A stretch of DNA of 64,000 bases from Lytechinus pictus (GCF_037042905.1 NC_087251.1:46820373-46884372); one strand, 5' to 3'; counted from the stretch's first letter, positions 1 to 11,090 are shown. Notes: a model not told the origin generated them from the letters alone. Program-made: numbers and translations.

Positions 1-1290
1 TACAGTACATGTATAACGTACAGCCCCTATTGATAAATGACATTTTCTTTAATTTGATAAGATGTACATTGCAAATATCTGTCAACCCCAAATTAGAGGA
101 ATAAAAGCAATATAGCTATATGAAGCTGCTTAATACTTCTCAACTAGTATCGTCTAATATCCAAGAACCACGAGACGATGAAACCTAATTGTTGGCTGAA
201 AAGGGGGTCTAAAAATCATAAATTTAAGTAAAATCACCTTTTAACTCTACAAATAATGATTTAAAAGTACTAATTTTAGGAAAATAAACAATTGCCTGCC
301 CCAAAAAACATATGAATAGACACCAAAACCAGAGATAAGGACTACCAAATATAGACGTTGTGGCCAAAACTGTGATTTTGGGGGGGTTTGGCGGCCAATT
401 TGGATTTTGGCCCGGCACACTTTTTTCTCGGACCCGAGACAAAAAATATTTCATGTTGAGATAAGGTAAAAGGAATACAAAAAACTGTTGCCACAGTCAA
501 ACAAAAAATCACCCATTTATAGCCCACTCCTACTTATAAAGTCTGCACATGAGTTTAGGACAAACGGCTTCTCTGTGAGGAGGATCGAAAAGGTATCGGA
601 ACAAGAAGGGGATTAATAAAGTACATGAGGACGATTCCCCAATGATTAAAACAAGGTTCTCATCGTACTATAATGAGGTACTGTTTATCATAGCAACCGT
701 TGTCATAGAGCAGTGATAGCAGTGATATCATGTCCTTAAAAATCATATATTGGATTTAAACAATCATAATTTAATTTTAATAACTTAACATTATATACGT
801 AGACATTTACGTAATGAAATTGGCGTAAAAAAATAGGGGCACAAAACGAGGTATAGGGAAAAGGTCTAAAAAGTAGCGAACGAGCGAAAAAGTTGACGGT
901 TGAATTAAAACTATAATTTCTTAAAAAATTGTCAGAAAATGATATAATATTTCACACTTTTTTATTTTCTCCTTTTTTGTGAAGGGGGCGGTACTCCAGT
1001 TCACCATAAGCCCCCCCCCCCCCCCTTCTACGCCAGTGGAGTATTCGTTGGTACGGTAAGGAGAATTGGCTCACACAATTTTAGATTAACAAGTTAATGA
1101 TAGAATATCTCCAATTGTATCATGGTCAGACGAAAAAAAAATTGAGAGAAACTCAGAAGAAAAAAAGATGAACCCGCCCACTCCCATCCATCAAATAAGA
1201 AATTCAGTGAATGGCTTCAATAATCAATCAACAGAGATTTGATAATATCATTTTCTGTAATGATATCGGTAGTGATAAGTACATGACTGA
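1..1290. other. AT-rich non-coding stretch, no gene recognised
   Basis: No open frame here looks like a gene. The only structured part is a 15-bp poly-C run at 1011-1025 followed by CTACGCCAGTGG (1028-1039). That resembles the ends of the poly-G/C elements described elsewhere in this window, so a decayed element end is likely here. Confidence 0.5.
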
Positions 1291-1381
1291 TTATCATCAC
1301 CATCATCATCACCATCATCATCATCGTCGTCACCACCATCGTCACCACCATCATCATGATCATCAGCATAATCATCATCAA
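1291..1381. repeat. (CAT/CAC)n imperfect microsatellite
   Basis: About 90 bp of CAT, CAC and CGT triplets. One frame reads as a poly-histidine run, but the surrounding frame is short, lacks splice context and has no other protein character, so this is a microsatellite and not a gene. Confidence 0.9.
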
Positions 1382-2485
1382 TATGGACATCTTGAAAGAG
1401 ACACTTGGGCAGCATGTGTATGTATGATCATGATGACTAAACTTGGTTTAGACACCTAGGTGCTGATAAAGAACTCTATATGATCATGATAATGTGCGAA
1501 AATTATCACTCAACCGTCTCGTCAGTCTCAAGTTGCCTACCATTCTTTCTTCTCATCCGAATATGTAAACTTCTAACATTTTGAATATATATTTCCCACA
1601 AAGTATAAAAAGCTTTATTGAGAAATGCAGTATTCATGTCGCTAAGTGCTCTAAGTAATAGCTTTTACTATTCAAATTCGAATTTTTTTTCTCGCTCGGT
1701 CGCTACATGCTCCCTCGCAATATAACATCTAAAAAATGCAGAATACAGTAATGCTCTCTTAGGTGCGGGTATAGCAAGTCAATAATTCCTTGCAATACAA
1801 TAAAGTGAGTAGCGACTTTTTTTCAAATAGGCCTAAATCTACTATACCTATCACGAACATTCTAGATTCATCTATTTTTGTCAAAAGCATATAGCGTTCT
1901 GAATTTGTTCATTCTTTAGGATAAATATTTGTTTTAAAAGAAAATGGTTCGGTCGCTCTGATATTCTCCCTGACCAATGCTAAAGAAAAAACATATATAG
2001 TTAAGAGTCAGGATGTCGATTCATGTTTCAGATGGGGGGGGGGGCGTGGAAAAAAATCCCAAAATTTTCGGCGCGCTCTGCGCGCGAAATTTTAACAATA
2101 AAATGTTGCACGTGAAGAGTATCGAAAACATGACAATTTTCGTCCGCCTTAACTTGTGAAGTGAAATCATATGCCCTCATCTGGATGTATAACACCAATC
2201 AGGGACTAATAGGTGTCATGTAGATAAAACGTTTATAATAAACATTCTCAAGCATTTTGATTATGTGAATTCATTATTGGATCGGTCGCTACGATTCCTC
2301 GCACGATATTAGAAACATTTTGGGGGCAAGAGCGGGGGGCGTACTAGCTGCTTAGTCAAATCAGTATGTTCTCCCACGCACATAATGCTGCCCACGATTG
2401 GCAATTTTCGTTGCATTGAATAAAGTAACCAACGACGAAAATTTATCAAGACTTCTAAAAAAAATAAGTCTAGAACCGCGCCTAT
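1382..2485. other. Non-coding stretch with a satellite-like remnant
   Basis: No gene recognised. A poly-G run at about 2034-2044 is followed by a CG-rich palindromic block around 2069-2088 (GCGCGCTCTGCGCGCGAAAT). The block resembles the core of the 111-bp satellite at 16.4-17.5 kb, so this is probably a fragment of the same repeat class. Confidence 0.4.
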
Positions 2486-2661
2486 ACTGCTGCTGATGCT
2501 GCTACTACTACTACTGCTGCTGTTGCTACTACTACTGCTACTAATTCTACTACTACTACTACTACTACTATTATTATTACTGCTGCTACTACTACTACAA
2601 CAACTACTACTACTAATAATAATAATAATTATAATAATAATAATTATAATAATAATAATAA
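2486..2661. repeat. (CTA/CTG/TAA)n imperfect trinucleotide repeat
   Basis: A 176-bp run of CTA, CTG and TAA triplets. It yields long Leu/Ile (plus) or Ser (minus) runs in several frames. These are translation artefacts of the repeat. Confidence 0.9.
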
Positions 2662-2792
2662 CAAAAACGATGTGCAAAGGGTTAATCGCTACGAGACTTT
2701 GAAAATAAGCACATAATTTTCAAATCAATTCGAAAAAGACAATAATAAACTATCATATTGCTGTGGAATTCAAGCATATTAATTTAATGATT

Positions 2793-2937
2793 TAATCATT
2801 ATCATTATTATCGTCGTCGTCATCATCATCATCATTATTATTATTATTATCATCATCATAATCATGTACATCATCATCATCATTATCATCTTCATCTTCA
2901 TCATCATCATCATCATTATCATCATCATCCTCATCAT
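2793..2937. repeat. (ATC/ATT)n imperfect microsatellite
   Basis: A 145-bp run dominated by ATC and ATT triplets with scattered substitutions. Confidence 0.9.
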
Positions 2938-3098
2938 TTCATCCTTATTTACATTTTATATTAAATAGTTGTCTATTGCATGTTTATTATGTAACTTGTT
3001 TTGTAACTATACATGCACTGTGACTCGAAAGAAATTGTTAAAATGAGAAAGGAATATGAAGAATAAAGTACCTCTGAATGAGGAAAAGAAACAAAATT

Positions 3099-3233
3099 TA
3101 TCCTCATCATCATCTTTATCATCGTCTGTGTCTTCTTTTTTATCACCATCTTCTTCATTATAATCGTCATTATCTTCTTCTTCTTTTCCTCTTCTTCTTC
3201 TTCTTTCATATTCCTCTTCTTTTTTGTTTATAT
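3099..3233. repeat. Pyrimidine-rich (TCA/TTC)n tract
   Basis: An imperfect TCA/TTC/TCT triplet tract on the plus strand. It is the fourth triplet microsatellite within 2 kb. Confidence 0.85.
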
Positions 3234-3866
3234 AATATTATACAAATGAGTAAAAATAACCAAAATATAATACATGTATATTGATACAACCGAGAAAATG
3301 GTAATAAAAATAATATAAAATAGGATAAGAAATCTAAAAATAAAGAAAATAAAAACATATTTTTAAGGATATTATCACATCGACTTCAATAAAACGATAA
3401 AATAAAGATAAATATTTGTGTTTTTATTTGTAGGGGATGGGGGCAATAAACCCCTACCCCCATCAATACACTGGTAAAATAAACTTGAGAAACCAAGGGA
3501 GTATTCATCAATAGAAAATCCAGCGTGTGGATAGTGCAATGAAATACGCTTGCATTAATACGAATGCAGATCGGTGTCATTTAAATACCGATGAAATATT
3601 ATTTAAAGGGCAATTTAATTGAAAATTAAGGGTACTGGATGCAACAATTCCCTTAATTTTCTCTTCACTTTTTTGAATCCATGGGAACTTGGAGGTACAA
3701 CGGTCCATGATGAATGAAAAGATGAAATTACAATTTTAGGAATATTTTTATTTGAATGCCCATAATTTGCTTGATAACCGTTGATTGCCTGGAAGTTGTG
3801 CTAACGCTTAATCAGTCTTAATCATTCCTCATTATAATGATTTCATTTTATGTATTCTTTAAGTCT
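3234..3866. other. Non-coding stretch, nothing recognised
   Basis: AT-rich sequence. No gene, tandem repeat or inverted terminal structure was seen. Confidence 0.5.
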
Positions 3867-3946
3867 GGGTCGTGTGGTCTAGTGGTTAGAGCAATGGAGT
3901 CATGATTATAAGGTCGTGAGTTCAAATTGCATCTCTGTCATTATCT
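3867..3946 (+). mobile_element. tRNA-derived SINE, 5' head half
   Basis: The A box (GTGTGGTCTAGTGGTTAGAG) and B box (GGTCGTGAGTTCAAATTG) of a tRNA-related SINE are visible. The body does not continue at 3947 but resumes at 4944. The same family occurs uninterrupted at 49750-49985, where the head continues straight into a tail related to 4951-5128. The element was therefore split by the LINE fragment that follows. Confidence 0.8.
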
Positions 3947-4943
3947 TGTGTGTTGCTGCCCTCTACGTTCGTTGTCATAGATGAAGCTTTATCTTGGAAT
4001 GAGCATCTGCACCGTATTACAATGTGTATTTCGAGAAGCATTGGAATTATTTCTAAGTTAAAATTTATTTTGCCTCTTGAAACTTTATTCCTATTGTACA
4101 ATTCCTTAGTACTCCCGTATACTACTTATTGTAACGTTGTTTGGGCTAATTGTGGCTCAACAAAACTGACTTCTATTTTCAAATTACAAAAGAGAGTTAT
4201 TCGCATTTGTACAGGATCTCATTACTTGGCTCACGCTGATCCATTATTTTTCAAACAGAAAACACTAAAAGTTGCCGACTTATATACTCTTACTGTTTAA
4301 GTATATTAATAACCTACTCCCTTCGTCTTTTGATGATATGTTTAAGTTCAATAATTCTGTTCATACCTACCCAACTCGTACATCTGGAAACTTTCATCTC
4401 ACAAACCCCAGACTGTTAATTACCTCTAAATCAATTCGACATCATGGTCCAGACATTTGGAATAATCTTGCAGAAAATATTAAATCTTGTTCCACTTTAT
4501 ACTCTTTGAAATCAACTCTTAAAAGAAATATCATTCGATCTTATTCATCCCAACCTTCAAATTAATCCTCATTTACCATTATAAATTAAATAAAAAATAT
4601 AAATTCTACAGCTATCTTCTGCACCCGCACCCGCACCTGCACCTGCATTGCACCCACTTGTTCAGTAATTATACCAATCATAGTCACGAACCCTTTTTAT
4701 GAGGCCGCCATCAATTACAAGCTTAACCGCTCACGATGGCGGTCTCCTGCGTTCATTAAATTTTGTTAATGTTCCTTTTTTATTATTAAAATGTGAAGTA
4801 TATGCCCACACCATTTTTTTCCTTCAAATTATGTATTATGTTTATATTGTATACATTATGAATCATTTTGTATATTACAAACAATGTAAATATTTTTGAT
4901 AATGTATTGTGAACGCAGAAATAAAATTAAAACAAACAAAACA
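3947..4943 (+). mobile_element. 5'-truncated CR1/L2-type LINE inserted in a SINE
   Basis: This 1-kb insertion carries the last part of a LINE reverse transcriptase, a 3' UTR with a short GCACCC/GCACCT minisatellite (about 4619-4652), and an A-rich end. Both sides carry ATTATCT (3940-3946 and 4944-4950), a likely 7-bp target-site duplication. 5' truncation and short duplications are usual for target-primed reverse transcription. Confidence 0.75.
3965..4565 (+). pseudogene. LINE reverse transcriptase C-terminal fragment, frameshifted
   Basis: The frame opens with a thumb-like sequence (IDEALSWNEHL), then an LVLPYTTYCNVVW block and a LQKRVIRI block typical of the post-catalytic part of CR1/L2-type LINE reverse transcriptases. 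Near 4285-4295 the frame breaks and continues in the next frame as FKYINNLLP and on to a GPDIWNNL block. That WN motif is characteristic of the far C-terminus of these proteins. All catalytic motifs lie upstream of the truncation and are absent. It is a dead copy. Confidence 0.8.
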
Positions 4944-5128
4944 ATTATCTCCACTTAAACCAAACAAAGGCCCGAGAGTTATTTATGTCGTCTCTAACGG
5001 TCAGCCACTATCACTGATTAATCTAGATGTAAAATGTTTTATATGTAATTGGTTATATGCCAGCTTGGCGTTGATACGACAGAAAGCTGATTTTTCTGAG
5101 TTCCTAGGGAGTTACCCCAAAGAAACTC
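4944..5128 (+). mobile_element. tRNA-derived SINE, 3' tail half
   Basis: The tail resumes after the LINE insertion. It has a GAGAGTTATTT block, a GTCAGCCACTAT block and a GAGTTCCTAGGGAGT block, each with a counterpart in the uninterrupted copy at 49750-49985. Together with 3867-3946 it forms one SINE. Confidence 0.75.
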
Positions 5129-5650
5129 CAACTTGAGAAAATTTGAACTCTTCACAATATGATAATACAAATGTCAACATTCATCTGTCTTTGGATTAAA
5201 TGAAAAAGTGGAATACTAGTACTCGACCCAGTGAAAATGAATTACAAACTGAGTGCGTCCTAAATTCGTAGATGGCGTTGTTTGGAATAAAGGTCAAGGG
5301 AACATTTGGTCCTGCATCTTTGCTATATCGTACGATTATTGTACGAATTCACGATCACCGTAGCCTCTGCGATTTGGTTAAACTTTAGCGTGTATTTATA
5401 CGAATTTCCGTATAGGATCGTAGCCTTTAAACACATCGTACGATCAATAAACTACATCATGGGAAATGGGTATCGTACGATCTATATGCAATTTCCGAGA
5501 ATAATGTTACTGTCATATCAGAGCAAAAAAGCTCGATCTCAAGACCTTTGTACGATCTCGGTGCGGTCTCTGTTTGACTTTGTCTTTGGCCCTACACAAA
5601 GTCTAAAACATGAATGCGTATATACGGTGGTTCGTTGCCCTCTAAAATCG
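5129..5650. other. Non-coding stretch with three ATCGTACGAT palindromes
   Basis: ATCGTACGAT occurs exactly at 5327-5336, 5435-5444 and 5472-5481, with several half-copies (GTACGA, ACGATC) between. An open frame of 154 codons crosses this block but resembles no family and runs into a transposon end, so no gene is called. The clustered palindromes may be subterminal repeats of an unrecognised element. Confidence 0.5.
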
Positions 5651-6112
5651 TTAAAGTGGAAGTTCACCCTGACAAAAGTTTATTATAAAAATAGCAGAAA
5701 AATGATAACAAATATTGCCGAAGTTTTGAGAAAAATCCATCAAAGAATTAAAAAAGCTATAGGAATTTGAAATTATTTATTTGTACCTCATGTGCGAGTA
5801 GCTTCCCTACATATCGTATGGTAAAACATTAATGAAATGTCATTTTCTCAGAAAATTGAAAATGATTTTTTACTGTGCCTTAAGTATTTAATAAACAAAT
5901 TATTTCACACCCCCGTTCCTTAAAAAAGAAAACAAAATAAGTCATCACGAACCATTAAAAAATTTAAATTTATGCATTCTATATTACATTACAAATGGGG
6001 CCTAATTATTTTCTTAATCTTTCATGTATTTTCTTCAAACCACCAATATTTTTTCATTATTTTTTTTTCTGCTATTTTTTACAACAAACTTTTCTTCAGG
6101 GTGAACTTTTAA
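5651..6112. mobile_element. Foldback MITE with TTAA ends (family G)
   Basis: The left arm begins TTAAAGTGGAAGTTCACCCT at 5651. The right arm is its imperfect reverse complement ending in TTAA at 6109-6112. The arms stay alignable for over 100 bp each, including AATAGCAGAAAAA on both sides. Length is about 460 bp, with no transposase. The TTAA ends suggest a TTAA-specific transposase such as piggyBac or Kolobok. A diverged relative appears to lie at about 26140-26500 (shared CATTTTCTCAGAAAATT block). Confidence 0.8.
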
Positions 6113-6790
6113 TTTTAATTATCCATCACATGATGACAAATGTAACTAGGCATAAAAGATAAATTCAGTGTAATTAGTCTCAATCGTATATGCTTCTCTA
6201 ATAGGTGAACGTAAGCGATACGTCTGATCTGGCGAAGACTACGCATTGTGAATGCGTAACGCAGCCACAGTGCGTAGTCCTGATAATTGATGCGAGCGCA
6301 AAGCACGAGCCAAAAAATGTGATATTTCTAACCTCAAATGTATTATGTTTCACTTCAAAAAATGTATGATACATTTTGAAAAAGGGGCACTTTCCATTTT
6401 GAAAAAGGACATTTTTTCTAAAGGGGGATGTTTTTTCGGGGGGAAGTGCCCCCTGCCCCCCCCTGATCCGCCGCCCCTTAATCAAGAGAAGTATAGGCTC
6501 ATTATCTTAGTTATCCCGGGTTAGTAAACAAAATCATCTGATAACCTGGAGTTCGACAGGTCAACATCCAAAAGCCGATTCAGATTGTAATTTAAATCCT
6601 TGAAATTTAGAGTTTGGCCAACAAGTAAAAACAGAATCTTATGACAATTAAATATTTTTACAAATCCTCATTTTTTTTAATCTTCTCTTTACAAGGTGAC
6701 ACAAACTCTTTGTCATTTAATAATATAGAATTTTATTATCGCATATAAAAAACAAAAAATATATTGCGGCTTGTTTGTTTTATTTCCGTA
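6113..6790. other. Decayed poly-G/C element and AT-rich sequence
   Basis: A single satellite-type core (GATGCGAGCGCAAAGCACGA, starting about 6289) is followed by G-rich GGGGCACTTT units and a C-rich end CTGATCCGCCGCCCCT near 6463-6478. This combination recurs in the poly-G/C class. The rest (6480-6790) shows nothing. Confidence 0.5.
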
Positions 6791-7009
6791 CACAGTAAAA
6801 ACGCTGTTTAAATTTTTATACAACGCTGTTTACTATATGAACCTACAGTATTTGTTTAACCGTTTAAACAATCATGTTTAATTTATTGAAGATTAGATAT
6901 TGAAAATTAAACTTTGTTGCTTGAGATTTAAACACTTGTTTAAACTGTTTAAACAATTACTGTAAGGTTCATATAGTAAACAGCGTTGTATAATTTTTTT
7001 TTTACTGTG
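6791..7009. mobile_element. Foldback MITE, family C copy 1
   Basis: The ends are CACAGTAAAAACGCTGTTTA (left) and its reverse complement around 6980-7009. Internal inverted blocks CTGTTTACTATATGAACC and GGTTCATATAGTAAACAG frame a centre rich in GTTTAAAC. A second copy with the same architecture is at 13469-13662. No coding capacity. The CACTGT-type ends recall hAT-related non-autonomous elements, but the superfamily is not proven. Confidence 0.8.
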
Positions 7010-7343
7010 TATATAAAATAACAAATACAAAGTACATATAATACATACAAAATTTGTATTTAATACATACAAAATTTGTATTTAATACATACAACATGAA
7101 ATGATAAGATCAAGGTTAAAATACAGGAATAAAAGGAAGGAAGAAAGTAAATTATACGGCTGGTAGTCCATATTCAGCTGCAATAATGCATTGCTGCTGG
7201 TCTTCCATTTTAATTTTAATTTCGGAGCCTTTTACTTGCAAAGAGGCTATACGTCAAAGATACGTAGGCATATTTATTTGACATTCTTTCTGCTATATAA
7301 AACCCATCTATATACATAGCAAATGTGATGTAGAATTAATCCT
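7010..7343. repeat. AT-rich spacer with a 22-bp tandem repeat
   Basis: At about 7039-7096 the unit ATACATACAAAATTTGTATT is repeated in tandem two to three times with a period near 22 bp. Nothing else is recognised up to the SINE. Confidence 0.6.
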
Positions 7344-7502
7344 ACCGGCAGTGTCGGGTACCCATGCATCACCTGGGTTGAGTGCGGCACAATGTGGGTA
7401 ACTTTCTTGCTGAAGGAACACAAACCCTGGCTGGGCCGATTCGAGCCCACGTCCCTCTTTTTGAAAGAAGAGAGTCGTAACCACTAAACCACGAAGCCCC
7501 CC
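7344..7502 (-). mobile_element. tRNA-derived SINE, minus strand
   Basis: Read on the minus strand it opens GGGGGCTTCGTGGTTTAGTG (A box, tRNA-Glu-like) and then GACGTGGGCTCGAATCGG (B box). The body contains TTCCTTCAGCAAGAAAGTTA and an AACCCAGGTGATGCATGGGT block. The same body is seen in the plus-strand SINE at 16143-16320, so these are two copies of one family. Confidence 0.85.
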
Positions 7503-8665
7503 AAAAAATAATTCTCCAAAATCATTCCTATACTTTCAAGTTTTCGACATGCACTCTTTAATATTTATTTATGTTTATGTTTATTTAATTTCCAGGAACA
7601 TGACAACAGTGTATTATGACATGAAAATATCTTTTAAAGGGTCGGAACTTTAAACTACAAAGCACATTTAACAATAAAAACAACAAATAAAATTTATGTT
7701 TAAACATATTTAAATCTCTCCACAGTGTTAGTTCAAATCTATACAAAAAAAGTGGACAGCATGTACGTGGCAGGAGGATTATATAGACAAGAATATGGAA
7801 AGGTTTCGCTACATTATATATTTCAGTAATCTTTATCAGAAAGTATAAACGTTCCAGTCTTCCAATCAGCATGCAGCGCTTAGAATTCTGAACACTTCCA
7901 AAAAAGAGATATATGTCTACACTTATAGTTCGTCTGACATTATGCCATAAAATAATTATTGCTTCCTCGAATTCTTCTCTCTAATTTGTTCGTTTATTTC
8001 CTTGATCATCAGCAAAGAAGGAACAATGTTATATCCTCTCTTTTAGGGTACATTTTCCAGCAGAAAGAAGATTAAATATTGCTGCATACCGGGCTGCAAA
8101 AATGTACCGATGTTCAGGTATTTTGTAGAGAAGATGACAGTTCTTATACTGGTCCCAAATATTTCTATTTCTATTCCTGTAAGCAGGCGGGATTTTCCCC
8201 GTCAGTCGCATAGACCAGCTAATTCGTGACAAAGTTAGGGCTACGGCCTGTACTGACCTCTCGCGTCGGGTAGACAAGCACTGACGGGGGAAAAAAATCG
8301 CGACCCGGGCTAAAGATGTAACTTATATGTTATTTAATATAATATCTTGGTGTTTTTCAATTTTGTGGCTTTGTGTGCACACTTTCTGAGATTCTTCAGA
8401 ACAGGAGCATTCCATATGATGGTGACACGTTCTCATTCGCCGACCAGCTGTTATCGTTTCGAGTGTGAACAGGGACGTAACTGGATACCGGTAATGGCGG
8501 TGCTACCAAAGCCCCCATTCCAATAAAACGGACCACTCTCCCCAGATGCTTGCCAAGTGACTTTCCAACCTGAGAAGATATTGCAATATTGAAACAAATA
8601 AGAATGATAAAAATCAGTTTTATTGCAGTAGTAGTAGTATATAGTATGGGCAAAGGCCCGTTGAA
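7503..8665. other. Non-coding stretch, no gene recognised
   Basis: Two minus-strand frames (7585-7872 and 8029-8277) are open but show no domain, no convincing start context and no homologue known to me. The stretch is otherwise featureless. Confidence 0.4.
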
Positions 8666-8707
8666 AGTACGTAGTAGTAGTAGTAGAAGTAGTAGTAGTA
8701 GTAGTAA

Positions 8708-8764
<57 letters not shown>
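8666..8764. repeat. (TAG)n microsatellite
   Basis: About 100 bp of nearly pure TAG/AGT triplets. It creates long Ser or Thr/Leu frames on both strands that are not genes. A second TAG stretch (9096-9160) follows the element at 8765-9098. Confidence 0.95.
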
Positions 8765-8897
8765 CAGTGGCGTACCTAGGATTTTCCACAGGGGGGGGGG
8801 GCAAAATCGGCCGCCAAAAAAATTGACAAGCAAAAAAAAAAAAAAAGGTCTTCAATCAAAAATAAAGGTTATTGTACCAGAAAAAAAATTGACAAGC

Positions 8898-8930
<33 letters not shown>

Positions 8931-9098
8931 TCTTCAAGCTCGTCAGGGGGGGGGGGGGCAATAAAGGTCTTCAAGCTCGTCAGGGGGGGGGGGCATAAAA
9001 GGTCTTTCAAGTTCGTCAGGGGGGCAGATATGTATTGTGTATGGGTTGTGGCTCGTCAGGGGGGGCAGAGTGCTGCCCCCCCCGTAGGTACGCTAGTG
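8765..9098. mobile_element. Poly-G/C element with CAGTGGCGTACC ends
   Basis: The left end CAGTGGCGTACCTAGG and the right end, which reads CTAGCGTACCTACGG on the minus strand, form short inverted ends. The inside is poly-G runs, poly-A runs and repeats of TTGACAAGCAAAAA and GGTCTTCAAGCTCGTCAGG. The element is embedded in TAG microsatellite on both sides. CACTG-type ends are compatible with CACTA/EnSpm-related elements, but no transposase is present. Confidence 0.7.
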
Positions 9099-9163
9099 AG
9101 TAGTAGTAGTAATAGTAGTAGAAGTAGTAATAGTAGTAATAGAAGTAGATGAAGTAGTATATA

Positions 9164-10155
9164 CAGTGCGTATAAAAAAAGTTTACACTTTGAAAAAGAC
9201 CTGCATGGGAATTAAAAATATACAACATGCAGATAATTTTTTCACATAATAATCTTGGGTTTGGGTCTCATCTATCCAATGAAAGTAAAAGTTTTGACAG
9301 AATGTTACACTTGAGTGAGGACTGTCCATTTTTGTAAAGCTCGCAGAAATCTGTTTGCGCAGAAATGCTCGTTTTTACGCTGTGTCATGGGGAAAGGGCA
9401 AGATCAAACTTACCCTGCGAAACATTTCTCATACATTTCCCTTGCACTTTTAGTCAATTGAAATAAAACGGATACATTCAAGCATTTTGTAACAATTTTG
9501 CCACCCAAATTGAAATTTCAACACTTAGTAAGCACGACCTTTTCCCTGTTTGTGCCAGCTGGATCTGAGGAAATAAATGAATCTGAACAAAAGTTTATAT
9601 CAGACATCTCCAGCATTTTTTCACTAAGTTTTTATCATTTAAAGTGGGTTTACATTTAATTTTTCATTTACTTCTTGTTTCTTCACACTTTTTCCAAGCT
9701 TGACAATGATTAACAAAATGAAAATCAAGCCTTAGCCATTTCATGTAAATCACAGCTCAGTGTAAAGCAATGATATCGTCACGATGGCCTCGGTGTGTGG
9801 GGGAGTGGGGTGGGGCGCAATGCACTCTTCGAAATGTTTTGGACAAGGAAACTAGTTAAAAAAAGGTAAAAGATATCTTCAAATCAATTTACTAGCTAAA
9901 TTCCACGTGTTCCTCATGATTAAGGTCTACTTTTATTCGCATAACTATTTCAAAGTTCTGCGCAAATCATTTTTCACTAACTTTTCAAAAGTGAGTGGTG
10001 CTCACTCAAGCGGAAATTTTTTTCGACAATTATCGTTTTTATTTTTCATAAATGGATCTGTACCAATGTTGAAATGTGGAAAAATCTTAAAGATATTACA
10101 AATGTATAATTTTACAGGATTTTTTCAAAGTGTTAACTTTTTTTGATACGCACTG
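9164..10155. mobile_element. Tc1/mariner-like non-autonomous element
   Basis: The left end CAGTGCGTATAAAAAAAGTT (9164) continues into a TTACACTTTGAAAAA block. The right end is its reverse complement, TTTTTCAAAGTGTTAACTTT up to ACGCACTG at 10155. Both ends abut TATA, consistent with TA target duplication. The roughly 990-bp interior has no frame resembling a DDE transposase. Confidence 0.75.
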
Positions 10156-10689
10156 TATAGCAGTTTGTCGCTCGTTTTACGAGTTGACCATTGAGTTCTA
10201 TATAAATTATAGTCTTCTTTTAAATATCAAATTCTCATGGTCATATCAACTCCACCACCTCATTTGACCTGACGAAAGTTTGCAACAAGTCAAATTTGGG
10301 TACGCCATTATGTTTAAATATGGGGGCACAGGGAAAGGGGCACCTTTTGTTTCGAAAAACAAATAAAAAATGATTAATTTACTCCACTCACATGACTCAT
10401 GAAACTTAAGGCAAATAGGATTATTCTTACAAATTTTGTTTCCTTCATAAGAAGTAACATGTAAAAATTAGAATATTGTTTTCTTGTTTCTAAAAATTTT
10501 CATACGGCATTTAATTAGAGGTTAAAAGGGATGAATTTCATTATCAAAAGAAAAAGAAGTAGCGAAAGGGGTAAATCATATTTTGAAAGGAATTATGCGA
10601 TTAAAGGATGCACTTGCAGAAAGAAGAAGAATGCTAAATTAAGATACCGGGCGCTCATCGGGCACGAGGTTAAGGACACCTTATCTGAC
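10156..10689. other. Non-coding stretch, nothing recognised
   Basis: AT-rich sequence without recognised genes. A GGGGCAC-type unit around 10323-10345 resembles the following repeat array. Confidence 0.4.
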
Positions 10690-11090
10690 ATGAAGAACAG
10701 GCACCTCTGAGAAGGCAAAGGGGCACTCGTTAATACATTAAATGGGGCCTTCTCAGGTGAAAGGGACACAAAACATGTTTGTGGGGGCACTTTTCTTGGG
10801 TAAAAGGGGGCACTGATATACGAGAAAAGGCACTTTGTAACACACAAAACAGGTCCTTCTCAGGTGAAAGGGACACAGAACACGTTCGAGAGGGGGCATT
10901 TTTTGTAAAAATTGGCACTTATACGAGAAAGGACGCTTGGTATAACACCTAAAATGGGTCCTCTTTAGGTAAAAGGGGGCACAGCACACGTTCGTGAGGG
11001 GGCATTTTTCTTGCGTAAAAAAGGGCACTTTTAAGTGCTTCAAAAAGTGGGGGTGGCACTGTGCCCCCGGCCCCCAGGGTCACCGCCCGT
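10690..11090. repeat. 106-bp tandem repeat ending in a poly-G/C element terminus
   Basis: The anchor CAGGTGAAAGGGACACA recurs at 10755 and 10861, with a diverged third copy at 10966, giving a period of about 105-107 bp. Each unit contains GGGGGCA and ACGAGAAA blocks. The array ends in GGCACTGTGCCCCCGGCCCC and CAGGGTCACCGCCCGTGG, a terminus like those of the poly-G/C class. Open frames on the minus strand reflect the repeat period. Confidence 0.7.

Noticed and set aside
2309-2702. Long Leu/Ile and Ser-rich open frames on both strands
   Set aside because: They are translations of the CTA/TAA triplet repeat at 2486-2661.
5306-5770. 154-codon plus-strand frame
   Set aside because: It crosses the palindrome cluster and runs into the family G MITE arm; no domain or splice context.
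8396-9152. Overlapping Ser-, Thr- and Leu-rich frames
   Set aside because: Created by the TAG microsatellite and poly-A/poly-G tracts of the element at 8765-9098.
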